From positions 1-64,000 of the forward strand of contig DJEP01000103.1 in assembly GCA_002431915.1 (NCBI GenBank): a stretch of DNA of 64,000 nucleotides, in the 5' to 3' direction. Each line of letters opens with the position of its first letter. Position 1 is the stretch's first letter. This document shows positions 1 through 9,328 of the stretch, one piece after another. This DNA comes from Lachnospiraceae bacterium UBA5895 (GTDB lineage Bacteria; Bacillota; Clostridia; Lachnospirales; Lachnospiraceae). The translations under genes and the position numbers were made by a program. Below the pieces are notes generated by a model. It saw nothing but the letters and a program-made list of their open reading frames with translations, did not search any database and was not told where the DNA came from.

Positions 1-121
1 GACAGGAGCGCATCGTACTAAAGCACGAGCGTGTCGCGTTTCTTATACCCTGCCAAGGGCTACGGGGATTTGATAGCATTTCTTAATTAAATCTCCATTT
101 AAATAGAAAGGGGGGACAGGT
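1..121. other. Left window edge, unassigned
   Basis: No gene can be assigned here. One forward frame is open from base 3 to a TAA at 87-89, so this could be the tail of an upstream gene, but the short peptide matches nothing I recognise and uses several codons that are rare in the neighbouring genes. Bases 108-119 carry a strong purine-rich ribosome binding site for recG. Confidence 0.3.
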
Positions 122-2185
122 ATGAGTGATGTAATTCCTGTAAACAGAATAAAAGGCGTAGGAGAGAAGACAGCAGCTCTCTTCGGCAAGATCAATGTCT
201 TCACCGTAGACGACCTGATCCACCATTACCCAAGAGATTACGAGACCTACAACGCCCCCATCTCCATCCGCGAGGCATCTCCCGGCAGTGTCCAGGCCAT
301 CTACGGTCAAATCACCGCCATCCCCAACGTGAAGAAAGTCCGCAACCTCTCCATCCTCAACGCCATCCTGAAAGATGACAGCGGAGATTCCATCCAGCTT
401 ACCTTTTTCAACATGCCCTTTTTAAAAAAGGTATTAAAACCCGGCGGCTACTACCTCTTCCGCGGTCTCGTACAGCAGCGAGGCACCCATAAGATCATGG
501 AACAGCCCCGGATGTTCACCTGGGACGAATATAGCCGGAAATCAGGACGTCTCCTGCCAAGATACGCCCTGACCAAAGGTCTGACCAATCAGACCGTACA
601 GAAGTCTGTGGCACAGGCGCTGGAATACTATCCTCCGGAAAAAGAATATCTTCCTCAGACATTATTACAGAAATATCCCATGCTTTCCCACAGAGAAGCT
701 GTCTACGCTTTGCATTTTCCGGAGAACAGAGAGGAACTGTTAGCTGCCAGGAACCGCATGGTATTCGAAGAATTCTTTTCTTTCTTACTGGTACTTCGTA
801 AGAATAAGGAACTGGCGGCAAAGACAGAAAACCATTTTCCTATGTATGAGACTGCAGATACTGTAAGGTTCCTGGAGCAGCTGCCGTTTCCGCTGACGAA
901 AGCACAAAAAAAGGTCTGGGGCGAGCTCAGAGAAGACATGGGAAGCCCTTATGCCATGAACCGGCTGATCCAGGGGGATGTGGGTTCCGGTAAGACGATT
1001 CTGGCAGTGCTGGCATTGCTTATGTGTGCGGCTAACGGCTATCAGGGTGCCCTGATGGCACCGACGGAAGTACTGGCAGTCCAGCATTTTGAGACCATAT
1101 CCGGCTATGTAAAAGAATACGGTATTGCCTTCCGACCGGTACTTTTGACCGGTTCCATGACGGCTAAGGAGAAACGGGAAGCCTATGCGCAGATTGCTTC
1201 CGGAGAAGCCAATCTGATCATAGGGACCCATGCACTGATCCAGGAGAAAGTGGAATATGCTTCCCTGGCACTGGTAGTGACGGATGAACAGCACCGTTTC
1301 GGTGTGAGACAACGGGAGACTCTGGCTGCCAAAGGAAAGGAACCCCATGTGTTAGTTATGAGTGCCACCCCGATTCCCAGGACTTTGGCTATTATCCTGT
1401 ATGGGGATCTGAAGGTTTCCGTTATAGATGAGCTTCCGGCAAACCGATTGCCGATCAAAAACTGTGTCGTAGGTACTTCCTATCGCCCCAAAGCCTATGA
1501 ATTTATTGCAAAAGAGGTGGCTGCGGGAAGACAGGCATATGTCATCTGTCCCATGGTGGAAGAGGGCGAGTCCGAAGATCTGGAGAATGTGGTGGATTAC
1601 ACGGAGAAGCTCCGGGCAGCTCTGCCGCCTTCCGTGCAGGTGGCCTATCTCCATGGGAAAATGCGCCCGGCGGACAAAAACCGTATCATGGAAAAATTTG
1701 CCAATAAAGAGATCGATGTCCTGGTCTCCACTACGGTTATTGAAGTCGGTATCAACGTTCCCAACGCCACGGTAATGATGGTGGAGAATGCGGAGCGATT
1801 CGGTCTGGCACAGCTGCACCAGCTGCGGGGACGTGTGGGACGTGGAGAATTCCAGAGTTATTGTATTTTCATCAGTACGTCTGAAGCCAAAGAGACCATG
1901 GAGCGTTTGCAGATTCTGAACCATTCCAACGATGGCTTTCATATTGCTTCTGAAGACCTGAAACTGCGAGGTCCCGGAGATATCTTCGGCATCCGGCAGA
2001 GCGGTGAATTTGCGTTTGTGCTGGGGGATATTTATACGGATGCCAATGTTTTAAAGGAGGCTTCGGACGCTGTAGAATGGCTCCTTACGACAGATCCGGA
2101 TCTGACAGGTGACGACAGCCGGACATTAGTGAACTATTTCAGAGAACATACGTCTGCAAATGTTGTTGACTTTCGAACCATCTGA
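122..2185 (+). CDS. recG: ATP-dependent DNA helicase RecG
   Basis: RecG remodels stalled replication forks and branch-migrates Holliday junctions in the cytoplasm. The 687 residues match the usual family length. The N-terminal wedge/OB region (about residues 1-230) precedes two helicase lobes. Walker A GDVGSGKT lies near residue 284 and the DEQH box at 388. SATPIPRT (motif III), STTVIEVGINVPNAT and the QLHQLRGRVGRG motif VI follow, then the RecG C-terminal wedge-contact region. The ATG at 122 follows a GGGGGA-rich ribosome binding site. The next gene begins 87 bp downstream. Identification is secure. Confidence 0.97.
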   Translation: MSDVIPVNRIKGVGEKTAALFGKINVFTVDDLIHHYPRDYETYNAPISIREASPGSVQAIYGQITAIPNVKKVRNLSILNAILKDDSGDSIQLTFFNMPFLKKVLKPGGYYLFRGLVQQRGTHKIMEQPRMFTWDEYSRKSGRLLPRYALTKGLTNQTVQKSVAQALEYYPPEKEYLPQTLLQKYPMLSHREAVYALHFPENREELLAARNRMVFEEFFSFLLVLRKNKELAAKTENHFPMYETADTVRFLEQLPFPLTKAQKKVWGELREDMGSPYAMNRLIQGDVGSGKTILAVLALLMCAANGYQGALMAPTEVLAVQHFETISGYVKEYGIAFRPVLLTGSMTAKEKREAYAQIASGEANLIIGTHALIQEKVEYASLALVVTDEQHRFGVRQRETLAAKGKEPHVLVMSATPIPRTLAIILYGDLKVSVIDELPANRLPIKNCVVGTSYRPKAYEFIAKEVAAGRQAYVICPMVEEGESEDLENVVDYTEKLRAALPPSVQVAYLHGKMRPADKNRIMEKFANKEIDVLVSTTVIEVGINVPNATVMMVENAERFGLAQLHQLRGRVGRGEFQSYCIFISTSEAKETMERLQILNHSNDGFHIASEDLKLRGPGDIFGIRQSGEFAFVLGDIYTDANVLKEASDAVEWLLTTDPDLTGDDSRTLVNYFREHTSANVVDFRTI

Positions 2186-2272
2186 CAGTAAAATTACCAT
2201 TAGGCTCTGTTATACGGTGACAACAAAGCACACCGGAAGAACTACAAACAAAGGGAAGGTAAAGATACCAAC

Positions 2273-3142
2273 ATGGCAAAAACAGCAATTGTAACAGACA
2301 GCAACAGCGGCATTACCCAGGCAGAGGGAGCACGTCTCGGAATCCATGTGCTGCCCATGCCTTTTATGATCAATGAAGTAACTTATTATGAAGATATTGA
2401 CCTCACACAGGAACAGTTCTATGAGAAGTTAAAGTCCGGTGCGAATATTTCCACCAGCCAGCCGTCTCCCGACAGTGTTATGGGTCTGTGGGATAAGCTG
2501 TTACAGGAATATGATGAGATCGTACACATCCCCATGAGCAGCGGTTTGTCCGGTTCCTGCCAGAGCGCTTTTGTATTTGCCGCAGATTATGACGGTAAGG
2601 TTCAGGTCGTGAATAATCAGAGAATCTCCGTAACCCAGCGTCAGTCCGCACTGGATGCCTTACAACTTGCTGCAGCCGGTAAAAACGCGGCAGAGATCAA
2701 AGAATTTTTGGAAAATGATAAGTTCAACAGCAGTATCTATATTATGCTGGACACTCTGTATTACCTGAAAAAAGGCGGACGGATTACCCCGGCAGCCGCA
2801 GCCATCGGCACCATGCTTCGGTTAAAGCCGGTACTGACCATTCAGGGAGAAAAGCTGGATGCATTTGCAAAAGCTCGAACCACCACGCAGGGCAAGTCTA
2901 TGATGATCAATGCTATCAAGAAGGACATCAACGAGCGCTTCGGCGGCATGACGGAAGATAAGCATATCTGGATGCAGATCGCTTATACCCACGACAGAGC
3001 CGCAGCAGAGCAGTTCCGCACGGAAGTGGAGGCGGAATTCCCCGGCTACGATATCCATATCGACCCGCTGTCCTTAAGTGTTGCCTGTCATATCGGTCCC
3101 GGCTCTCTGGCACTGGCATGTTGTAAGAAAATAACCCTTTAG
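2273..3142 (+). CDS. DegV family fatty acid-binding protein (FakB-type)
   Basis: DegV/FakB proteins bind a fatty acid and present it to the kinase FakA, so that exogenous fatty acids enter phospholipid synthesis. The 289-residue length is typical. The N-terminal TDSNSGI segment, the central SSGLSGS ligand-binding loop (about residues 89-95) and the KKGGRI motif near residue 167 are family hallmarks. The ATG at 2273 follows GGGAAGG. A strong intrinsic terminator lies 8 bp past the stop, so transcription ends here. No FakA (DAK-like) gene is visible in the window. Which fatty acid it binds cannot be read from the sequence. Confidence 0.9.
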   Translation: MAKTAIVTDSNSGITQAEGARLGIHVLPMPFMINEVTYYEDIDLTQEQFYEKLKSGANISTSQPSPDSVMGLWDKLLQEYDEIVHIPMSSGLSGSCQSAFVFAADYDGKVQVVNNQRISVTQRQSALDALQLAAAGKNAAEIKEFLENDKFNSSIYIMLDTLYYLKKGGRITPAAAAIGTMLRLKPVLTIQGEKLDAFAKARTTTQGKSMMINAIKKDINERFGGMTEDKHIWMQIAYTHDRAAAEQFRTEVEAEFPGYDIHIDPLSLSVACHIGPGSLALACCKKITL

Positions 3143-3150
3143 ATTTCTTA

Positions 3151-3186
3151 AGCTCCCGGAAAACATAATGCTCCGGGAGCTTTTTC
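3151..3186 (+). terminator. Intrinsic terminator after the DegV gene
   Basis: A perfect 10-bp stem, AGCTCCCGGA (3151-3160) with TCCGGGAGCT (3172-3181), has an 11-nt loop and runs directly into T residues. It separates the recG-degV unit from the topoisomerase genes. Confidence 0.92.
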
Positions 3187-3211
3187 ATACCCAATCCCTT
3201 GTATTTTTTGC

Positions 3212-3240
3212 TTTTCCAAACACAAAATCTATGATATACT
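3212..3240 (+). promoter_or_regulatory. Probable promoter for the topoisomerase pair
   Basis: A good -10 box TATACT (3235-3240) is preceded at 17 bp by a weak -35, TTTTCC (3212-3217). It follows the terminator at 3151-3186 and lies 35 bp upstream of the parE-like start codon, which has an AGAAGGAG ribosome binding site. Confidence 0.55.
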
Positions 3241-3275
3241 TAAGACAATAATGTGTTGAGAAGGAGTTCTATTTC

Positions 3276-5198
3276 ATGGCAAAAGACAATAATTATGACG
3301 CCTCGAGTATTACCGTCCTGGAAGGCTTAGAAGCGGTAAGAAAGAGACCCGGAATGTATATCGGCAGTGTCTCCACCAAGGGGCTGAACCACTTAATCTA
3401 CGAGATCGTAGACAACTCTGTGGACGAGCATCTGGCAGGATACTGCGATACCATAAAAGTAACATTAGAGGCGGACGGTTCCGCCACCGTAGAAGATAAC
3501 GGACGTGGTATTCCCGTGGGAATGCACGAAAATGGAATCAGCGCGGAGCGTCTGGTATTCACGACCCTGCATGCCGGCGGTAAATTCGACAACTCCGCCT
3601 ACAAGACCAGCGGTGGTCTGCACGGTGTCGGTTCCTCCGTGGTAAATGCACTTTCCACAAAGCTGACTGTCAGAGTCAAAAGTGGCGGCTGCATTTATGA
3701 GGATCGATATGAGAGAGGTATTCCCGTCATGGATCTGGTGGACGGTCTGCTTCCCGTAGTGGGCAAGACCCGAGAGACCGGTACGACCATCAATTTTCTG
3801 CCGGATGACACTATCTTTGACAAGACCCGCTTTAAGGAAGATGAAGTTAAGAGCCGTCTTCATGAGACCGCATATCTGAACCCAAAGCTTACGATCATAT
3901 TCGAAGATAAGAGAAAAGAAGAACCGGAGAAGGTTACCTACCATGAGCCGGAAGGCATCATCGGCTTCATAAAGGACATGAACCGTTCCAAGGAGACCGT
4001 GCATGACGTTATTTACTTTTCCGGCGAGAGCGAAGGCATCTCCGTGGAAGTTGCCTTCCAGTATGTCAATGAATTTCACGAAAATGTACTGGGCTTCTGT
4101 AATAACATTTACAACTCCGAAGGTGGTACCCACCTCACCGGTTTCAAGACCCAGTTCACAAATGTTATTAATACTTACGCCAGAGAATTAAATATTCTGA
4201 AGGAAAAGGATGCGAACTTTACCGGTGCCGATGTCCGGAACGGAATGACGGCAGTGGTATCCATCAAGCATCCGGATCCCCGTTTTGAAGGACAGACCAA
4301 GACGAAGTTAGACAACCAGGACGCTGCCAAGGCAGTAGCCAAAGTGACCGGCGAAGAGATCGTAAGATTTTTCGACCGTAATCTGGAGACCTTAAAGAGC
4401 ATTATCGGCTGCGCGGAAAAGGCTGCCAAGATCCGTAAGACCGAGGAGAAGGCCAAGACCAATATGCTGACCAAGCAGAAATTCTCCTTTGACTCCAACG
4501 GCAAACTGGCAAACTGTGAATCCAGAGATCCCTCCAAGTGTGAGATCTTCATCGTAGAGGGTGACTCTGCGGGCGGCAGTGCCAAGACAGCGAGAAACCG
4601 TATGTATCAGGCAATCCTGCCTATCCGCGGTAAGATCCTGAACGTGGAGAAAGCCAGCATCGACAAGGTTCTGGCAAATGCGGAGATCAAGACCATGATC
4701 AATGCTTTCGGCTGCGGATTTTCCGAGGGCTATGGCAACGATTTCGATATTACCAAATTACGTTATGACAAGATCATCATCATGGCGGATGCCGATGTGG
4801 ACGGTGCACATATCTCCACCTTGCTGCTGACCTTATTTTACCGCTTCATGCCGGATCTGATCTTCGAAGGTCACGTATACATAGCCATGCCTCCCTTATA
4901 CAAGGCAATGCCATCCAAGGGAGAAGAAAAATATCTGTATGATGATAAAGCGCTGGAGAAATACCGTAAGACCCATAAGGGTCCCTTTACCTTACAGCGA
5001 TACAAAGGTCTGGGTGAGATGGATGCCGAACAGCTGTGGGAGACCACACTGGATCCGGAGCGCAGACTGTTAAAATTAGTGGAGATCGAGGATGCCCGCA
5101 TGGCTTCCGAGATGACCGAGCTTCTCATGGGTACGGATGTACCGCCCAGAAAAGCCTTTATTTATGATCACGCGACAGATGCGGAATTAGATATCTAG
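3276..5198 (+). CDS. parE: Type IIA DNA topoisomerase subunit B (ParE-like)
   Basis: This ATPase subunit of a type IIA topoisomerase drives strand passage together with the neighbouring A subunit. The 640-residue protein has the GHKL ATPase motifs EIVDNSVDEH (about residue 43), VEDNGRGIP and GGLHGVG. The Toprim EGDSAGGSA lies near residue 427 and MADADVDGAH near 508, and QRYKGLGEM is near the C-terminus. GyrB and ParE of this length cannot be separated by motif alone. I favour ParE because the partner lacks a GyrA box and because dnaA and recF, the usual neighbours of gyrB, are absent. It could equally be a second gyrase B. Confidence 0.8.
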   Translation: MAKDNNYDASSITVLEGLEAVRKRPGMYIGSVSTKGLNHLIYEIVDNSVDEHLAGYCDTIKVTLEADGSATVEDNGRGIPVGMHENGISAERLVFTTLHAGGKFDNSAYKTSGGLHGVGSSVVNALSTKLTVRVKSGGCIYEDRYERGIPVMDLVDGLLPVVGKTRETGTTINFLPDDTIFDKTRFKEDEVKSRLHETAYLNPKLTIIFEDKRKEEPEKVTYHEPEGIIGFIKDMNRSKETVHDVIYFSGESEGISVEVAFQYVNEFHENVLGFCNNIYNSEGGTHLTGFKTQFTNVINTYARELNILKEKDANFTGADVRNGMTAVVSIKHPDPRFEGQTKTKLDNQDAAKAVAKVTGEEIVRFFDRNLETLKSIIGCAEKAAKIRKTEEKAKTNMLTKQKFSFDSNGKLANCESRDPSKCEIFIVEGDSAGGSAKTARNRMYQAILPIRGKILNVEKASIDKVLANAEIKTMINAFGCGFSEGYGNDFDITKLRYDKIIIMADADVDGAHISTLLLTLFYRFMPDLIFEGHVYIAMPPLYKAMPSKGEEKYLYDDKALEKYRKTHKGPFTLQRYKGLGEMDAEQLWETTLDPERRLLKLVEIEDARMASEMTELLMGTDVPPRKAFIYDHATDAELDI

Positions 5199-5251
5199 CA
5201 CATCCTATCGCAAGATCCTGAAATGTAATGTCAGAAAGACGAGGACCAGAA

Positions 5252-7492
5252 ATGGACGACAGTAGAATCATAAAAACAGAATACTCCGAGGAGATGCAGA
5301 AATCGTTCATTGACTATGCCATGAGCGTTATCATCGCCAGAGCCCTGCCGGATGTCAGAGACGGTCTGAAGCCGGTACAGAGAAGAACCCTCTACGATAT
5401 GCACGAACTGGGGATCCGCTACGACCGCCCCTACCGTAAAAGTGCCCGTATCGTAGGTGATACCATGGGTAAATATCACCCTCACGGCGACAGTTCCATC
5501 TATGAGGCACTGGTAGTCATGAGCCAGGATTTCAAAAAGGGCATGCCCCTGATCGACGGTCATGGCAACTTCGGTAACATCGAAGGAGACGGCGCCGCTG
5601 CCATGCGTTATACCGAAGCCAGACTGCAGAAGGTGACCCAGGAAGCTTTCCTGGCGGATCTGGACAAGGACGTGGTAGACTTCGTACCGAACTTCGATGA
5701 AACGGAAAAAGAGCCTTCCGTACTGCCGGTAAAGATTCCGAACCTCCTGGTCAACGGATCGGAAGGTATCGCCGTAGGTATGGCTACCAGCATTCCCCCT
5801 CACAACCTTGGGGAGGTCATTGATGCAGTAAAAGCTTATATGCTGAATAACGAGATCACGACAAAAGAACTGATGCGTTACCTGAAGGGACCGGATTTTC
5901 CTACCGGTGGTATCGTTATCAATAAAGATGAACTGGAAGAGATCTACGAGACCGGAACCGGCAAGATCAAGCTGCGTGGCAAGGTAGAATTCCAGAAGGG
6001 AAAAGCCGGCAAGACCAACGTGGTGATCACCGAGATTCCCTATACCATGATCGGTGCCAATATTGCGAAGTTTTTATCCGATGTGGCAGCCCTGTCCGAG
6101 ACAAAAAAGACCCAGGACATCGTGGATATATCCAACCAGTCCTCCAAAGAAGGCATCCGTATCGTGATTGAATTACGGAAGGATGCAGATCCCGAGAACT
6201 TTGTAAATATGCTTTATAAGAAGACCCGTTTAGAAGATACCTTCGGTGTCAATATGCTTGCCATTGCAAACGGCAGACCGGAGACCATGGGCTTAAAGCA
6301 GATCATCAAGGCGAATGTGGATTTCCAGTTTGAAGTAGCTACCAGAAAATATACCAATCTGCTTGCCAAAGAGATGGAGCGCAAGGAGATTCAGGAAGGT
6401 CTGATCAAGGCCTGCAACGTAATCGATCTTGTCATCGAAATCTTACGTGGTTCCAAGGATCGTGCCATGGCGAAAGCCTGTCTCGTAGAAGGCAAGGTGG
6501 ACGGCATCAAGTTCAAGTCCAAAGAATCAAAGATCATGGCAGCCCAGCTGATGTTCACCGAGAAGCAGGCGAACGCTATCTTAGAGATGCGTCTGTATAA
6601 GTTGATCGGTCTGGAACTGGAAGCTCTGATTAACGAGCACGAAGAGACCATGGCAAATATCTACCGCTACGAAGATATTCTGGACCGCAGAGATTCCATG
6701 GCGCAGGTCATCATGAATGAACTGGATGGATTAAAAAAGGAATACAGCCATCCCCGCAAGACTGTTATCGAGAACGGACAGGAAGCGGTCTACAAGGAAA
6801 AAGAGCTGGAAGAGATGGATGTGGTATTCCTCATGGATCGTTTCGGCTATGCCAAGACCGTGGACGTCTCCACCTACGAGCGGAATAAAGAAGCCGCAGA
6901 TGCAGAGAATAAATACATCTTCACCTGTAAAAATACCGGAAGGATCTGTATGTTCACCAATACCGGACAGATGCATACCATCAAGGTGCTGGATCTGCCT
7001 TACGGCAAGTTCCGTGACAAGGGCACGCCCATTGACAATGTTAGTAACTTCAGTCAGAAGAACGAGGAGATCATATACATCACCAGCCAGAAGGAACTGA
7101 ACCTGTGTCAGGTGATCTTCGCCACTGCCCAGTCCATGTTAAAAGTAGTAGACGGCGGGGAATTCGATGTAACCAAGCGTACCGTTGCCGCTACGAAGCT
7201 GGCAGAGGGTGACAGCGTAGTCAGCGTTGCAGCCCTGACCGATCAGCGGAACATCGTATTGCAGACCAGAGGAGGATTTTTCCTGCGCTTCGCCATCGAT
7301 GAGATTCCTGAGAAAAAGAAAGGTGCCATCGGTGTCCGCGGCATGAAACTGGCTGACAAGGATGTGGTGGAAAATGTATATTATACTAAAAATGCGGTAG
7401 AGACCACCATTGAATACAAGGGCAAGGAGCTTATCCTGAATAATTTGAAACTCGGCAAACGCGACAGCAAGGGCACCAAAGTCAGAGTATAA
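5252..7492 (+). CDS. parC: Type IIA DNA topoisomerase subunit A (ParC-like)
   Basis: This is the DNA breakage-reunion subunit that partners the gene upstream. The catalytic tyrosine sits in AAMRYTEARL (Tyr codon 5609-5611, residue 120 from this start). The winged-helix, tower and coiled-coil regions are followed by a beta-pinwheel C-terminal domain from about residue 495. The gyrase signature QRRGGKG (GyrA box) is not visible in that domain, which points to topoisomerase IV. An in-frame ATG at 5228 lacks a ribosome binding site, whereas the ATG at 5252 is preceded by CGAGGA with a 6-nt gap, so I place the start there (746 residues). Confidence 0.8.
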   Translation: MDDSRIIKTEYSEEMQKSFIDYAMSVIIARALPDVRDGLKPVQRRTLYDMHELGIRYDRPYRKSARIVGDTMGKYHPHGDSSIYEALVVMSQDFKKGMPLIDGHGNFGNIEGDGAAAMRYTEARLQKVTQEAFLADLDKDVVDFVPNFDETEKEPSVLPVKIPNLLVNGSEGIAVGMATSIPPHNLGEVIDAVKAYMLNNEITTKELMRYLKGPDFPTGGIVINKDELEEIYETGTGKIKLRGKVEFQKGKAGKTNVVITEIPYTMIGANIAKFLSDVAALSETKKTQDIVDISNQSSKEGIRIVIELRKDADPENFVNMLYKKTRLEDTFGVNMLAIANGRPETMGLKQIIKANVDFQFEVATRKYTNLLAKEMERKEIQEGLIKACNVIDLVIEILRGSKDRAMAKACLVEGKVDGIKFKSKESKIMAAQLMFTEKQANAILEMRLYKLIGLELEALINEHEETMANIYRYEDILDRRDSMAQVIMNELDGLKKEYSHPRKTVIENGQEAVYKEKELEEMDVVFLMDRFGYAKTVDVSTYERNKEAADAENKYIFTCKNTGRICMFTNTGQMHTIKVLDLPYGKFRDKGTPIDNVSNFSQKNEEIIYITSQKELNLCQVIFATAQSMLKVVDGGEFDVTKRTVAATKLAEGDSVVSVAALTDQRNIVLQTRGGFFLRFAIDEIPEKKKGAIGVRGMKLADKDVVENVYYTKNAVETTIEYKGKELILNNLKLGKRDSKGTKVRV

Positions 7493-7564
7493 CTTTTCAG
7501 CAGGATAATTCAGAGAATAATTAAAAAATAATTAAAAAATAATTATAGAAACAGGAGTAATCAT

Positions 7565-8113
7565 ATGAGAGTCATTGCGGGAACTGCAAGAAGTCTGCCC
7601 CTTAAGACTCCGGAAGGAATGGATACCAGACCCACCACCGACCGGATCAAGGAAACCCTTTTTAATATGCTGCAGACCTATATCCCGAACTGCGTGTTCG
7701 TGGATATTTTCAGTGGCAGCGGCGGCATCGGTATCGAGGCATTGAGCCGTGGCGCCAGAAAAGCTTATTTTATTGAAAATGCCCCGAAAGCATTAGCATG
7801 TATCGAGGACAATCTGGCATTTACGAAAATGAAGGACCGTGCTATAGTATTAAAACAAGATGCCTGTGCAGGACTGACAGGTATCTATGAAAAGCACGTG
7901 GACGTGATCTTCATGGATCCTCCCTACGACCAGGAGCAGGAGCGCAGAGTGTTAGAACAGCTGCACTATGCAAAATATGTCTCCGAGGAGACCCTGATCC
8001 TCGTAGAAGCTTCTCTGCACACCGATTTTTCCTATGCGGAAAATCTGGGATTTGAAGTGATCCGTGAGAAAAAATACAAAACCAACAAGCATGTGTTTCT
8101 TCGCCGGAAGTAA
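7565..8113 (+). CDS. rsmD: 16S rRNA (guanine(966)-N(2))-methyltransferase RsmD
   Basis: RsmD methylates G966 of 16S rRNA using S-adenosylmethionine. The 182-residue length is standard. [13 protein letters not shown] near residue 21 is the family N-terminal signature. [18 protein letters not shown] is the SAM-binding motif I, and FMDPPYDQ near residue 117 is the catalytic motif IV. A CAGGAG ribosome binding site precedes the ATG. The rsmD-coaD order, followed nearby by a ylbJ-like gene, matches ylbH-ylbI-ylbJ of Bacillus subtilis. Confidence 0.96.
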   Translation: MRVIAGTARSLPLKTPEGMDTRPTTDRIKETLFNMLQTYIPNCVFVDIFSGSGGIGIEALSRGARKAYFIENAPKALACIEDNLAFTKMKDRAIVLKQDACAGLTGIYEKHVDVIFMDPPYDQEQERRVLEQLHYAKYVSEETLILVEASLHTDFSYAENLGFEVIREKKYKTNKHVFLRRK

Positions 8114-8133
8114 CACTGAAAGGTGTGATTTTT

Positions 8134-8643
8134 ATGAAAAAAGCTGTTTACACCGGAAGCTTTGACCCCGTCACCAACGGGCATATGGATATCATAAGGC
8201 GGGCATCCGAAATATTTGATGTTCTGATCGTCAGTGTTTTGAATAATAAAGAAAAGACCCCGTTGTTTTCTGTAGAAGAACGTGTTAAGATACTAGAAGA
8301 AGCCACAAAAGATCTGCCAAATGTGCAGATTGACAGCTTTAGCGGTCTGTTGGTGGATTATGCCAGAGAAAAGGATCTGCATGTTATCGTAAGAGGCTTA
8401 CGGGCCATTACGGATTTTGAGTATGAACTGCAGATGGCACAGACGAACCGGATGTTATCCCATGGGAAAATCGACACGGTATTTCTGACCACCAGCCTGG
8501 AATACGCATATCTCAGTTCTTCCGCAATCAAACAGATTGCCAGCTTTGACGGAGATATTACCCCTTGTGTTCCGGATTTTGTAGCGGATTTGATTTATGA
8601 CAAATTTCGTCAGAAAAAACTTTCAGAGAATAGTGATGTGTAA
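8134..8643 (+). CDS. coaD: Phosphopantetheine adenylyltransferase
   Basis: CoaD transfers AMP from ATP to 4'-phosphopantetheine, the fourth step of coenzyme A synthesis. It begins with [14 protein letters not shown], which contains the nucleotidyltransferase HxGH-type motif (NGH here). [12 protein letters not shown] and the C-terminal [14 protein letters not shown]-binding motif follow. I use the ATG at 8134, which follows AAAGGTG at suitable spacing. A GTG at 8125 would add three residues. It lies 20 bp downstream of rsmD and is probably co-transcribed with it. Confidence 0.96.
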   Translation: MKKAVYTGSFDPVTNGHMDIIRRASEIFDVLIVSVLNNKEKTPLFSVEERVKILEEATKDLPNVQIDSFSGLLVDYAREKDLHVIVRGLRAITDFEYELQMAQTNRMLSHGKIDTVFLTTSLEYAYLSSSAIKQIASFDGDITPCVPDFVADLIYDKFRQKKLSENSDV

Positions 8644-8657
8644 ATAAGGAGAGTTTC

Positions 8658-9257
8658 ATGAGCAGCAGAATCGAACAGGTAATTGATGAAATAGAAGAAT
8701 ACATTGAAAGTTGTAAGCCGAAGTTCATGTCCAGCACCGAGATCATCGTCAATAAGGATGAGATTGATGAGTTGTTGCGGGAACTGCGCATGAAGACTCC
8801 GGATGAGATCAAGCGTTACCAGAAAATCATCAGCAATAAGGAAGCTATCTTAAACGATGCCAAAGCCAAGGCAGAAGCTCTGATCAATGAAGCCACGGTG
8901 CATACCAACGAGTTGATCAACGAGCATGAGATCATGCAGCAGGCATATGCCCAGGCGAATGAAGTCGTTACCATGGCAAGCAAACAGGCGCAGGAGATTT
9001 TAGATAATGCCACCATTGAGGCCAACAATGTAAAATCCGCTGCCATGCAGTATATGGACGACATGCTGGCACATCTGGAGAATATTATTGCTTCCTCCAC
9101 CCAGCAGGCAAGTGCGAACTATGATGCTCTGATCGGCAACCTGAACCAGTATCGTGATATTATCCAGTCCAACCGCAGTGAGCTTCATCCGGTGGATGAG
9201 GATCTGGAGGATGTGGATGTTCCCGCAGGCGGAACTGACAATCTCGATGTCATGTAA
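8658..9257 (+). CDS. Coiled-coil protein, DivIVA/SepIVA-like, function unknown
   Basis: I do not recognise a defined function. The 199 residues are acidic and mostly helical. An N-terminal segment (1-60) precedes a long Ala/Glu/Asn-rich coiled coil (about 65-165) and a disordered acidic tail with the run DEDLEDVDV. This layout resembles DivIVA-type or V-ATPase subunit H-like coiled coils, which often act as scaffolds at the cell pole or septum. It follows coaD by 14 bp behind an AAGGAGAG site and is closed by its own terminator. A cell-envelope scaffold role is inference only. Confidence 0.8.
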   Translation: MSSRIEQVIDEIEEYIESCKPKFMSSTEIIVNKDEIDELLRELRMKTPDEIKRYQKIISNKEAILNDAKAKAEALINEATVHTNELINEHEIMQQAYAQANEVVTMASKQAQEILDNATIEANNVKSAAMQYMDDMLAHLENIIASSTQQASANYDALIGNLNQYRDIIQSNRSELHPVDEDLEDVDVPAGGTDNLDVM

Positions 9258-9277
9258 TCATATAATTAATCATAAGA

Positions 9278-9307
9278 AACCAGTTTTCTGTAGAAAGCTG
9301 GTTTTTT
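9278..9307 (+). terminator. Intrinsic terminator after the coiled-coil gene
   Basis: The stem AACCAGTTTTC / GAAAGCTGGTT, with one G-T wobble and a 4-nt loop, runs into six Ts. It ends the rsmD-coaD-coiled-coil unit, 21 bp upstream of the amidase gene. Confidence 0.9.
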
Positions 9308-9328
9308 AAAAATAAAGGAAGCAAGAGA

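Noticed and set aside
785..1348. 187-codon minus-strand frame inside recG
   Set aside because: It is antisense to conserved helicase motifs of recG; composition is that of a shadow frame and it has no start signal.
3465..4133. 222-codon minus-strand frame inside the topoisomerase B gene
   Set aside because: It is fully opposite the conserved GHKL ATPase region and has no ribosome binding site.
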